From Actinomycetes bacterium (lineage in GTDB: Bacteria; Actinomycetota; Acidimicrobiia; Acidimicrobiales; RAAP-2): 39,532 bases of DNA. The position numbers and the translations under genes were made by a program. Each line of letters starts with the position of its first letter. Position 1 is the stretch's first letter. This document shows positions 1 through 6,772 of the stretch, one piece after another. The notes beneath the pieces were generated by a model. That model was not told the DNA's origin, ran no database searches, and saw nothing but the letters and a program-made list of their open reading frames with translations. The stretch spans positions 1 to 39,532 of the forward strand of contig JAJYGN010000035.1 in the NCBI GenBank assembly GCA_021790675.1, read 5' to 3'.

Positions 1-97
1 GCTCGCTCGGGATGCCGCCGAAGGGCAGACCGTTGGCCGTCGAGGTGTGACTGCCGAACACGCCGCCGCCGTGGCCGAATCCGCCGCCCCAGGCCAT
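1..97 (-). CDS. ABC exporter half-transporter, N-terminus only
   Basis: Only the first 32 codons are inside the window; the gene continues past base 1. The visible N-terminus begins MAWGGGFGHGGGVFG and ends with a GLPFGGIPSE segment. Gly/His-rich starts followed by GLPF-G-I/V-P are common at the N-terminus of the second subunit of actinobacterial heterodimeric ABC exporters. Its ATG (97-95) overlaps the TGA stop of the upstream half-transporter by one base (TGATG), so the two are probably translationally coupled and form one heterodimer. The transmembrane and ATPase parts cannot be seen, so the assignment rests on the N-terminal pattern and the coupling. Confidence 0.7.
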   Translation of the reverse strand, partial: MAWGGGFGHGGGVFGSHTSTANGLPFGGIPSE

Positions 98-1956
98 CAG
101 TCCTCCGTCGCCTGGGCGAGGATCTCACCGTAGAGGGGAGTAGTTTCGAGCAGCTCGTCGTGGGCGCCGCTGGCCACGACGCGTCCGCCGTCGAGCAGTA
201 GCACCCGGCTGGCCAGGGCGATCGTCGAGAGCCGGTGCGCGATGACGATCGTCGTGCGCTGAGCGAGGAGAGCCCGTAGCGCCGAAAAGATCTCGGCCTC
301 GACGTGCACGTCGATGGCGCTGGTGGCGTCGTCGAGCACCAGGATCGGGGGATTGACGAGCAGGGTGCGCGCGATCGCGATGCGCTGGCGCTGGCCGCCC
401 GAGAGGGTGTAGCCGCGCTCGCCCACCACGGTGTGGTATCCCTCCGGGAGTCGTTCGATGAACTCGTGCGCGTGGGCGGCCCGCGCGGCCGCCACGACCT
501 CGTTGAGACTCGCCTCGGGCCGGCCGTAGGCGATGTTCTCGAAGATTGAGATCGAAAAGAGGAAGGGTTCGTCGAGGACGACGCCGACGGCCTCTCGCAG
601 CGAGGTGAGAGTGACGTCAGAGATGTCGGTGCCGTCGATGCGAATCGACCCTTCGGTCACGTCATAGAAGCGCGTCAGCAGGCGCGCGACGCTCGACTTG
701 CCCGAACCGGTGCGTCCGACGATGGCGACCGTCTCGCCGGCCCCGATGTGGGCGTCGAAGTCTGACAGGACCCGTGTGCCGTTGGCGTAGGTGAAGCCCA
801 CGTGGTCAAAGTCGATGGCGCCGTCACGAACCTCGAGGTCGAAGGCGCCGGGGCGCTCGACCACGTCGGGGTTCTCGTCGAGGATCTCGAAGATGCGCTC
901 GGCGCTCGCCTTGGCACGCTGGCCCATCATGACGAGCTGGCCCAGCATCATGAAAGGGGCCTGGAGCATCATGAGATACGCGTTGAAGGCGAGGATCGCG
1001 CCGATTCCGAGGTGCCCGCCGATGACCATCTGGCCGCCGAAGAACAAGACGAGGGTCAGGCCGAGTTGGGGCAGGTTCTGGACCCAGGGCGACCAGACGG
1101 CGCGCAGGTGGGCGTCCTTGATGTAGGCCCAGGCGACGCGCTCGGCGGCGTCGGCCAGGCGATTGATCTCGGCCTCCTCCTGGGCGAAGGACTTCACCAC
1201 GCGCACGCCGTTAACGTTCTCGTCGACGATGGTGGCCACGTCGGCCAGGCGCGCCTGCGTGATCCACGAGATCGGGAACATGACCTTGCGCATGCGCAGG
1301 CCCACGACGTAAAGGATCGGCATTACCACCAGGGCGATCAGGGCGAGGGGCACGCTGATCGAGAGCATGAAGGCGAAGGCCACCACCCCGATGAAGGCCT
1401 GAACGATGATCAGGGGGGCGAACGTCGAGTACATCTGCACGCTGCGGATGTCACTGTTGGCCCGGCTGATCAACTGGCCCGACTGAACCCGGTCATAGAA
1501 GCTAAACGACAGCCACGAGAGGTGCTCATAGATCAGCGAGCGAAGGTCGGCCTCGACGTTGTAGGCGGTGCGGTAGACGAAGTGGCGCGAGATGATCCCC
1601 GTCACCCCGGCGAACACGCCGACGGCGACGATTCTCAGCACGTCGCGCGTCAGGCTTCCGTGGCCGGCCACCAGGTCGTGGTCGATGGCGCCGTTGAGCA
1701 TGTTCGGCACGAGGGTCTGAAAGACGAGGCTGACGAAGGACAGCCCGATCGCGGCCGCGAACGTCGCACGGTGCGAGCCGATGACCGGCAGGACCCGACG
1801 CCACCAGGGGAGTCGCGCGTCGCGCGAGATGCGAGCCCGGGGCCCCGGGTAACGGGAGCGGACACCTCCAAGCGGAGAGGCTGGCGCGACCTCGTGCGGG
1901 GGTGCCGGATTCGTCGACGACGGGGCGGGCACCCCTGAATCGTAATGGGTTCGCAC
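97..1956 (-). CDS. ABC exporter half-transporter with degenerate ATP site
   Basis: A 619-residue fused membrane/ATPase subunit of the multidrug/lipid exporter type. An ABC membrane domain with about six helices (roughly residues 50-330) is followed by an ATPase domain with Walker A GRTGSGKSS (about 413-421), signature LSGGQRQR (about 517-524) and Walker B ILVLDDATSAID (about 535-546). The residue after the Walker B aspartate is Asp where catalytic Glu is usual, and the Q-loop reads VVLDEPFLF without Gln. This is the pattern of the degenerate half of a heterodimer, which fits the coupled second subunit downstream. I chose GTG at 1956 because GGAGGAGGG lies just upstream. A much longer reading frame to 2274 runs through upp and is not credible. 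Substrate unknown. Confidence 0.9.
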   Translation of the reverse strand: MRTHYDSGVPAPSSTNPAPPHEVAPASPLGGVRSRYPGPRARISRDARLPWWRRVLPVIGSHRATFAAAIGLSFVSLVFQTLVPNMLNGAIDHDLVAGHGSLTRDVLRIVAVGVFAGVTGIISRHFVYRTAYNVEADLRSLIYEHLSWLSFSFYDRVQSGQLISRANSDIRSVQMYSTFAPLIIVQAFIGVVAFAFMLSISVPLALIALVVMPILYVVGLRMRKVMFPISWITQARLADVATIVDENVNGVRVVKSFAQEEAEINRLADAAERVAWAYIKDAHLRAVWSPWVQNLPQLGLTLVLFFGGQMVIGGHLGIGAILAFNAYLMMLQAPFMMLGQLVMMGQRAKASAERIFEILDENPDVVERPGAFDLEVRDGAIDFDHVGFTYANGTRVLSDFDAHIGAGETVAIVGRTGSGKSSVARLLTRFYDVTEGSIRIDGTDISDVTLTSLREAVGVVLDEPFLFSISIFENIAYGRPEASLNEVVAAARAAHAHEFIERLPEGYHTVVGERGYTLSGGQRQRIAIARTLLVNPPILVLDDATSAIDVHVEAEIFSALRALLAQRTTIVIAHRLSTIALASRVLLLDGGRVVASGAHDELLETTPLYGEILAQATED

Positions 1957-1980
1957 CGGCCCTCCTCCGCCGCGACGACG

Positions 1981-1992
1981 TAAGGTTCGATC
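1981..1992 (+). promoter_or_regulatory. Leaderless -10 element of upp
   Basis: TAAGGT at 1981-1986 lies exactly six bases before the GTG start of upp, with no good ribosome binding site. This spacing would place transcription start at or beside the start codon. The same arrangement recurs at many genes in this window. Confidence 0.55.
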
Positions 1993-2628
1993 GTGCCAAC
2001 TCCGCTTATCGTCTCTCACCCCCTCGTCGCCGACAAGATCCGCCAGCTGCGCGATGAGTCCACGTCCAACGCGGACTTCCTGCGGCTCGCGAGTGAGATC
2101 TCTCGCTTCGTCGCCTACGAGGCGTTTCGCGACGCGCCCACGACCGCGACGACCGTCGACACTCCGGTCGCCCACGGTGCCCCGGCGACGCGCATCGACA
2201 CCGAGTACGTGATCGTGCCGATCCTGCGCGCCGGCCTCGGCATGAGCCCGGCCGTCCAGGAGGTGCTGCCCCACACGCGACTATGCCTGGTGGGGCTGCG
2301 ACGCAACGAGACCACGCTTCAGCCCGACGTCTACCTCGACGGCCTACCCGAGTCGCTCGCGGGCGCGCACGTGGTGATCTGTGACCCGATGCTCGCCACC
2401 GGGGGCTCGCTGATCAAGGTCCTCGACATGCTGACGGCCCGCGGCGCGGGCGAGGTGACCGTGCTCTGCCTGATCGCGGCGCGACCGGGGGTCGAGGCGG
2501 TGACGGCCCGTCACGGCGGGGTGCGCATCGTGGCGGCGGCCCTGGACGAGACGCTCAACGAGGTGGGCTACATCGTGCCCGGCCTCGGAGACGCCGGCGA
2601 TCGCCTCTTCGGACTGCCGGTTCGCTAA
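1993..2628 (+). CDS. upp: Uracil phosphoribosyltransferase
   Basis: 211 residues, the usual length for Upp. It converts uracil and PRPP to UMP in the cytoplasm. The PRPP-binding loop DPMLATGGS is at residues 131-139, and the C-terminus carries GLGDAGDRLFG, typical of Upp. The start is GTG at 1993, preceded by a TANNNT hexamer at six bases rather than by a Shine-Dalgarno site. The stop TAA (2626-2628) directly abuts the TAG stop of the convergent cytosine deaminase gene, with no base between them. Deaminase plus Upp gives cytosine to uracil to UMP, so the pair makes a compact pyrimidine salvage unit. Assignment is secure. Confidence 0.97.
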   Translation: MPTPLIVSHPLVADKIRQLRDESTSNADFLRLASEISRFVAYEAFRDAPTTATTVDTPVAHGAPATRIDTEYVIVPILRAGLGMSPAVQEVLPHTRLCLVGLRRNETTLQPDVYLDGLPESLAGAHVVICDPMLATGGSLIKVLDMLTARGAGEVTVLCLIAARPGVEAVTARHGGVRIVAAALDETLNEVGYIVPGLGDAGDRLFGLPVR

Positions 2629-3096
2629 CTACAGACCAATGTCCTCGAACCAGAGGTCGTGGTGCTCTGCGATGAACGTGGCGAGCAGCTCGGTGCAGGC
2701 CGGATCGTCGATGACGATCACCTCGACGCCCAGCTCGCGCAGCCAGTCGTGCCCGCCGTGGAAGTTCGTCGCCTCGCCGATTACCACGGCGCCGATGTTG
2801 AACTGGCGCACCAGTCCCGAGCAGTACCAGCAGGGTGAAAGTGTGGTGACCATCACGCAGTCGGCGTAGTCGCGCCGGCGTCCCGCGCGGCGAAAGGCGT
2901 CGGTCTCGGCGTGGGTCGAGGCGTCGTCGTTTTGGACGCGCCGGTTATGACCCGATCCCAGCAGCTCGCCGTCACGGGTGAAGAGTGCGGCCCCGATGGG
3001 GATCCCGCCCTCGGCCAGGCCCGCGATGGCCTCGTCGTAGGCGCAAGCGAGCATGGTGCGCGCGAGGTCGAGGTCAAGAGTCCGAGACGTGTCCAT
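2629..3096 (-). CDS. Cytosine deaminase, yeast Fcy1 type
   Basis: 155 residues with the CDA-fold zinc site: HAE at 62-64 and PCWYC with Cys89 and Cys92. Length, the EGGIPIG segment near residue 30 and the C-terminal WFEDIG closely match yeast cytosine deaminase (Fcy1), not the amidohydrolase-type bacterial CodA. Expected reaction: cytosine to uracil plus ammonia. It converges on upp, whose product uses uracil, and an NCS1 permease lies 2 kb away. The ATG at 3096 is preceded at six bases by CATACT (3108-3103) and lacks a ribosome binding site; the frame stays open to 3240 but would overlap the divergent phosphoribosyltransferase. A guanine or other nucleobase deaminase is a less likely alternative. 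Confidence 0.88.
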   Translation of the reverse strand: MDTSRTLDLDLARTMLACAYDEAIAGLAEGGIPIGAALFTRDGELLGSGHNRRVQNDDASTHAETDAFRRAGRRRDYADCVMVTTLSPCWYCSGLVRQFNIGAVVIGEATNFHGGHDWLRELGVEVIVIDDPACTELLATFIAEHHDLWFEDIGL

Positions 3097-3102
3097 TGGA
3101 AA

Positions 3103-3110
3103 AGTATGCT
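3103..3110. promoter_or_regulatory. Overlapping divergent -10 elements
   Basis: Plus strand TATGCT (3105-3110) faces the phosphoribosyltransferase GTG at 3119, and minus strand CATACT (3108-3103) faces the deaminase ATG at 3096. The two start codons are only 22 bp apart and the two hexamers overlap within AGTATGCT. RNA polymerase probably cannot occupy both at once, so the genes may compete. Spacing is six bases for the deaminase and eight for the other gene. Confidence 0.45.
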
Positions 3111-3118
3111 CCAGCACC

Positions 3119-3727
3119 GTGGGTTCACGCGCGTACACGGTTGATATCGGCTCGCAACGGGTGGACCTTCCGGTGGTTCCGCTGTCGAGTGATCTGTCGC
3201 TCGCCCTCTTGATCACGGTGGACATGGGCGTGGGATTCATGGAGCGCGCCGGTCAGGAACTAGCCGCGCTGCTCGCCCCCCACGACGTCGACGTGGTCGC
3301 AACGGTGGCCACGATGGGCATCCCCGTCGCGCACGAGGTCACCCGCCACCTCGGTCTTGACCAGTACGTGGTGTTGCACAAGACTCCCAAGATTCACCTG
3401 GCCGACGCGGTGAAGGAGTCGGTTCGCTCCATCACGACCGACGCCGACCAGCGGCTGCTCTTCGATCGGGCGCGGGTCAAGGACGTCGCGGGCAAGCGAG
3501 TGGCCATCGTCGACGACGTGATCTCCACCGGAGCCTCCACCGGCGCCGCGTTGCGCCTGCTGCGCCGTGTCGACGCGCAGATCGTGGCCATTGGCACACT
3601 GGTGACCGAGGCGTCACTGTGGCGTGAGTCCTTGGGCGCCGACGCCGCGATGGTGCACGCCCTGGGATCGATACCTATCTTCCACCCCACTGACGGCGGG
3701 GAACTCGTCGAAGACTGGATCGGCTAG
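3119..3727 (+). CDS. Purine-type phosphoribosyltransferase (Apt/Xpt-like)
   Basis: About 202 residues with one type I phosphoribosyltransferase domain. The PRPP loop VAIVDDVISTGAS is at residues 128-140. The N-terminal part (VDIGSQRVDLPVVP, LLITVDMGVGF) resembles adenine/xanthine phosphoribosyltransferase-like proteins of actinobacteria. Likely role: salvage of a purine base to its monophosphate using PRPP; the base cannot be read from sequence. I chose GTG 3119, the first start after the divergent deaminase start; the frame is open further upstream to 3053 but that overlaps the deaminase N-terminus. An orotate phosphoribosyltransferase-like role is possible but less fitting. Confidence 0.8.
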   Translation: MGSRAYTVDIGSQRVDLPVVPLSSDLSLALLITVDMGVGFMERAGQELAALLAPHDVDVVATVATMGIPVAHEVTRHLGLDQYVVLHKTPKIHLADAVKESVRSITTDADQRLLFDRARVKDVAGKRVAIVDDVISTGASTGAALRLLRRVDAQIVAIGTLVTEASLWRESLGADAAMVHALGSIPIFHPTDGGELVEDWIG

Positions 3728-3765
3728 CACCGGACGTCGACGAAGTCTTATCTCGATCTGATAGT

Positions 3766-3807
3766 CACCACAGGACTCTCCCAGATTGTGTCGCGAGGAT
3801 GGTTTTG
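3766..3807 (+). promoter_or_regulatory. Conserved upstream element, copy 1
   Basis: The block CACCACAGGACTC, then 14 bases, then GCGAGGATGGTTT (from 3793) recurs at 6708-6747, upstream of the second DUF5666-like gene, with the same 27-base offset between the two blocks. GGATGG lies 35 bases before the small ORF start at 3833. The spacing and two-block form suggest a promoter for an alternative sigma factor or an activator site plus promoter. It does not resemble TTGACA/TATAAT. Confidence 0.6.
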
Positions 3808-3832
3808 ACGCCTTACGAACCCAGGAGTGTCT

Positions 3833-3943
3833 ATGCGTACACGAATCATGAAGCGAATTGGCCTGTCGGCGGCAGCGGTGCTGAGCGCCGGCGTCGTCAC
3901 ACTGACCCTCGTCGCCCCCGCACTCAACATCGCCGGAAACTAG
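3833..3943 (+). CDS. 36-residue exported small ORF (signal-peptide-like)
   Basis: An ORF of 37 codons with an excellent ribosome binding site, AGGAG at 3823-3827. The product starts MRTRIMKRIG, continues with a hydrophobic core (LSAAAVLSAGVVTLTLVAPA) and ends LNIAGN. That is a complete Sec signal peptide with a possible signal peptidase site after APA and almost no mature protein. The core resembles the N-termini of the DUF5666-like proteins at 3953 and 6773 (compare LTLVAPALNIAGN with FTLVAAGVNVAGA). The stop at 3941 overlaps the GGAGAG ribosome binding site of the next gene, so the two are one operon. It may be a secreted hexapeptide, a leader peptide for coupling, or the remnant of a decayed paralog. 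Confidence 0.55.
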   Translation: MRTRIMKRIGLSAAAVLSAGVVTLTLVAPALNIAGN

Positions 3944-3952
3944 GAGAGAGAC

Positions 3953-4816
3953 ATGAATCGCACCACTCGAACCCGAGTACTCACCCGCGCCAGCCTCTCG
4001 GTCGGCGCCGCTCTCACCGCGAGCATGCTGGCCTTCACCCTCGTGGCGGCCGGCGTGAACGTCGCGGGTGCCGCGCCGCGTGCGCTGGATCATCCGCGCA
4101 CGCACCACTCCCACGACGCCCAGGGCCTGCGCGGACGCGTTAGTGCGGTGAGCGCCACTTCGCTGACCATCACCAACGACGGACGGTCCTCGAGCTTCAC
4201 CCTCGACGCCAACACGGCCTTCGTGAAGAACGGCCTGGCGATCCCCGCCAGTGACATCACGGTCGGCGCCAAGGTGCGCGTGACCCTGTCGACCACGGCG
4301 TCCACGACGCCGCCCACGGCCAGTTCGGTGGCGCTGCTCGAGAGCCCCGAAGTGAAGATGGGCCACGGCGTGGAGGGCACCGTTTACTCGGTCACACCGT
4401 CATCGATCGTGATCACCCACGAGGGTCAGCAGATGCCCTTCGCGATTGACGCGAACACCGTCTTCGTCATGAACGGCATGCCGGCGTCCATCGCCAACGT
4501 CAGCCAGAACGCGAAGGTGCGCGTCGTGGTGTCGAGCACGTCGACGACGCCGACCGCCAGCGCGATCATGATCTTCGCCAACGAGTCGGACCACGCCAAC
4601 GCGGTCACCGGCACGGTGACCGCCTACGTCCCGGGCGTCTCGATCACCGTGATGGGCCCCAACGGCCCGACGACCTTCGGGATCACCGCGACGACCATCA
4701 TCACCAAGGACCACGTTCTGCTGCTCGCCAGTGACGTCACGATCGGCTCAGTGGTTCGCGTCGTGCCGACCACGACGACCTCCCTGACTGCGGGCATCAT
4801 CGCACTCGAAGACTGA
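3953..4816 (+). CDS. Exported protein with three DUF5666-like repeats
   Basis: 287 residues. A signal peptide spans about 1-41 (hydrophobic core 14-38, possible cleavage near AGA-AP). Three repeats of about 70 residues follow, at 59-130, 138-210 and 218-286. Each has a G-V/T-V-S-x-x-S-I-T-I-x opening, an F-x-I/L-D-A-N-T turn and a closing G-x-x-V-R-V strand, as in DUF5666 domains, which are small beta-strand-rich domains of unknown function. No catalytic motif is visible. A ribosome binding site lies in the stop region of the preceding small ORF, so expression probably depends on the conserved element at 3766. A perfect hairpin terminator follows. Likely located outside the membrane. Confidence 0.82.
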   Translation: MNRTTRTRVLTRASLSVGAALTASMLAFTLVAAGVNVAGAAPRALDHPRTHHSHDAQGLRGRVSAVSATSLTITNDGRSSSFTLDANTAFVKNGLAIPASDITVGAKVRVTLSTTASTTPPTASSVALLESPEVKMGHGVEGTVYSVTPSSIVITHEGQQMPFAIDANTVFVMNGMPASIANVSQNAKVRVVVSSTSTTPTASAIMIFANESDHANAVTGTVTAYVPGVSITVMGPNGPTTFGITATTIITKDHVLLLASDVTIGSVVRVVPTTTTSLTAGIIALED

Positions 4817-4821
4817 CGACG

Positions 4822-4853
4822 TTCGTCCCCCGGGGATGGTCCCGGGGGACGAA
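4822..4853 (+). terminator. Hairpin terminator after the first DUF5666-like gene
   Basis: Perfect 13-bp stem (4822-4834 with 4841-4853), very GC-rich, six-base loop GATGGT, starting five bases after the stop codon. There is no run of T after it, as is usual in high-GC actinobacteria. Confidence 0.75.
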
Positions 4854-4937
4854 TGCTCATGACAGGTCGCCCCGTCACCTCGCACCTGCGTGCAAGTCTC
4901 CTGCGAGCTGGTCTCACCAGACGGCATGATGCGCCAC

Positions 4938-4984
4938 AGAACGAACACTCCCCTCGGGCCAAGCCCGAGGGGAGTGTTCGTTCT
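4938..4984 (-). terminator. Long perfect hairpin, terminator of the NCS1 permease
   Basis: A perfect 22-bp inverted repeat (4938-4959 with 4963-4984) and a three-base CAA loop, ending eight bases beyond the permease stop at 4993. It can act in both orientations and, with the hairpin at 4822, separates two convergent genes. The bases between the two hairpins (4854-4937) show nothing I recognise. Confidence 0.75.
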
Positions 4985-4992
4985 AGTGCTGA

Positions 4993-6549
4993 CTAGCGAG
5001 CGGTCTCGAGCTCGCTCTGACGCTTCATTTGTGAAGCCACGTAACCGGTCGCCTTCTCGAGGAGGAAGTAGACGAGCCCCGAAAGGATCACTCCGCTGAA
5101 GACTGAGAAGTCCGCCCCCCCGTACCAGCCGGCGGTGCACACGCCCTTGACGGGGTTAGCGGCGCACGCCGCGCCGAAGTGGTTGGAGATCGGCGTCATC
5201 CAGTGGAACGGGAAGTTCACCGGCGGTGGCGCCTTCGAGTAGGAGATCGTGGCGGTCACCACGCCGACGACGAAGGCGATGATGGCGTTCCAGTTCACGC
5301 CGGTGGGGCCGCCGAAGTAGAGGCCGCCGCGGTCCGTGCGCTGGAGTTCAGCCGCGTGGTAGCGGTACTTGCGCAGTATCCAGTCAGTGATGTAGATGCC
5401 GAACCACGGGGCAATCCACAGGATCAGAACGCCGACGAACTCTTTCATGTAGAGCGAGAAGGTGTCTTGGAACATCGCCCAGATCGTCAGGAGACACGCG
5501 ATGATGCTGTCCATCACGACGGCCTGGTAGCGCTTGAGGCGGATGCCCATCGCCTGGACCGACACGCCCGACGAGTACAGGTCCATGGAATTGATGCCGA
5601 AGAGCTGGACGATCGCGAAAATCAGAAACAGCGCCACGAACCACGAGGGGATGAAGTGCTGGCCGTAGAGGGCGGCGAAGGGGTTCGCCCCGTTCCACGC
5701 GGCGACCTGGGCGCTCGAGGACAGGAACGTGAAGGTGAGGGCCCCGAGGATCATCAGTACGATCTCGGGCACCGCCGTGCCGAGGAAGACCCAGCCGACG
5801 ATGGCGCTCTTCTTGGCGTCGCGTGGGATGTAGCGCGTGTAGTCGTTGCCGCACTCCGTCCAGCCCAGACCCGACAGGGCGAAGGTGAAGGCGAGGCCCG
5901 CGGTGTAGAGCTCCCAGTTCGCGTAGGGCGAGCCCTTGAAGCTCGCTGTTCCGTGCTTCAAGTCAAAGATCGCGAGCACCACGAAGATCGCCCCGAAGGG
6001 GATGATCAGCGCGCGCAGGACCTTGACCATGGTGGCGTGTCCGAGGAATGGCAAGACGGCTTGGATGGCGGCCGCCACGATGATGTAGGTGACCTTTAGC
6101 GGGCTAGACACGTGGATGCCCGCCATCTGGGAGAGCACGAGCGCCGCGCCGACGATGAGAATCAGGCCCTCGGTCTCAAAGCCCAACTGGGTGATCCAGT
6201 TGAAGAAGCTCACCAGGCGCGATCCTCGCAGGCCGAACGCGGCTCGGCTGATTGTAAAGGCAGTCGTTCCGGCCTCGGGGCCCTGCAGCGACGCCACGCC
6301 CAGTAAGAGGAACGAGATGTTGCCGATGATGATGATGCTCAGCGCGGTGGTGAAGCTGAATCCAAATCCCATGAGCAGTGCGCCGTACACGAAGTACTCG
6401 ACGTTGATCGACGTTCCCGCCCATAACGCCCCGATGTTGCGCGGGGTGGCCCAGCGCTCCGAATCGGGGATGAGGTCGATCCCGTGCTGTTCGATGTGGA
6501 ATGGTTGATCCTCGGCTGACCCGTCGTGTGAGTCAATGGTTGTTGCCAC
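4993..6549 (-). CDS. NCS1-family nucleobase permease (cytosine/purine type)
   Basis: 518 residues, about 12 membrane helices, matching the nucleobase:cation symporter-1 family (CodB/PucI-like). Family signs include the N-terminal WATPRNIGALWAGTSINVEY segment, LGWTECGNDYTRYIP in the middle and FGINSMDLYSSGVSVQAMG in helix 8 region. The family imports cytosine, purines, allantoin or hydantoins with H+ or Na+. The nearby yeast-type cytosine deaminase and Upp make cytosine a good guess. I chose GTG at 6549 because GGGAGG lies nine bases upstream; the frame extends to 6693 without a plausible start. It has an untranslated leader with a hairpin. Substrate is inferred from neighbours. Confidence 0.88.
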   Translation of the reverse strand: MATTIDSHDGSAEDQPFHIEQHGIDLIPDSERWATPRNIGALWAGTSINVEYFVYGALLMGFGFSFTTALSIIIIGNISFLLLGVASLQGPEAGTTAFTISRAAFGLRGSRLVSFFNWITQLGFETEGLILIVGAALVLSQMAGIHVSSPLKVTYIIVAAAIQAVLPFLGHATMVKVLRALIIPFGAIFVVLAIFDLKHGTASFKGSPYANWELYTAGLAFTFALSGLGWTECGNDYTRYIPRDAKKSAIVGWVFLGTAVPEIVLMILGALTFTFLSSSAQVAAWNGANPFAALYGQHFIPSWFVALFLIFAIVQLFGINSMDLYSSGVSVQAMGIRLKRYQAVVMDSIIACLLTIWAMFQDTFSLYMKEFVGVLILWIAPWFGIYITDWILRKYRYHAAELQRTDRGGLYFGGPTGVNWNAIIAFVVGVVTATISYSKAPPPVNFPFHWMTPISNHFGAACAANPVKGVCTAGWYGGADFSVFSGVILSGLVYFLLEKATGYVASQMKRQSELETAR

Positions 6550-6584
6550 TGGTGTGGTCCTCCCTAATAGATGTGGACATCCGA

Positions 6585-6610
6585 TACGACCCCGTGAGGG
6601 GCTGGTCGTA
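6585..6610 (-). promoter_or_regulatory. Hairpin in the permease leader
   Basis: On the minus strand TACGACC and GGTCGTA form a 7-bp stem around CC-rich sequence that can also pair as CCCC/GGGG. It lies about 35 bases upstream of the permease GTG. It could be a leader-RNA structure or a repressor operator. I do not recognise a known riboswitch. Confidence 0.35.
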
Positions 6611-6707
6611 CGCGGATAGTCTGCCCGATCGCTCTGGCGCGGCGCGCCATTGGCGGCCCGAAACGTTTCCACTCTGTTAATTCCGAGTTTCACTGCCTTC
6701 TGACGGG

Positions 6708-6748
6708 CACCACAGACTCCTCTCAGGCTGGCTGGCGAGGATGGTTTC
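6708..6748 (+). promoter_or_regulatory. Conserved upstream element, copy 2
   Basis: CACCACAGACTC, then a spacer, then GCGAGGATGGTTT starting at 6735. It matches the element at 3766 with the same 27-base offset. GGATGG lies 34 bases before the ATG at 6773, against 35 bases for copy 1. It is on the divergent side of the NCS1 permease leader, so it may also affect that gene. Confidence 0.6.
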
Positions 6749-6772
6749 GTCCGCTACTGAAAGGTTGTCAAC

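Noticed and set aside
802..1938. Long plus-strand open frame opposite the ABC transporter
   Set aside because: Its composition is the His/Asp/Gly/Val-rich pattern of an antisense shadow frame; it has no domain or ribosome binding site. The same applies to the other long antisense frames in the window, for example 17783-19237 and 34959-37148.
1957..2274. N-terminal extension of the ABC half-transporter to 725 residues
   Set aside because: The extra 106 residues lie entirely antisense to upp, have an Arg/Asp/Gly-rich shadow-frame composition, and a good ribosome binding site sits at GTG 1956.
4938..4984. Mobile-element end, REP element or attC-like site
   Set aside because: A perfect 22-bp hairpin directly after a stop codon between convergent genes is best explained as a bidirectional terminator; no transposase or second copy is seen.
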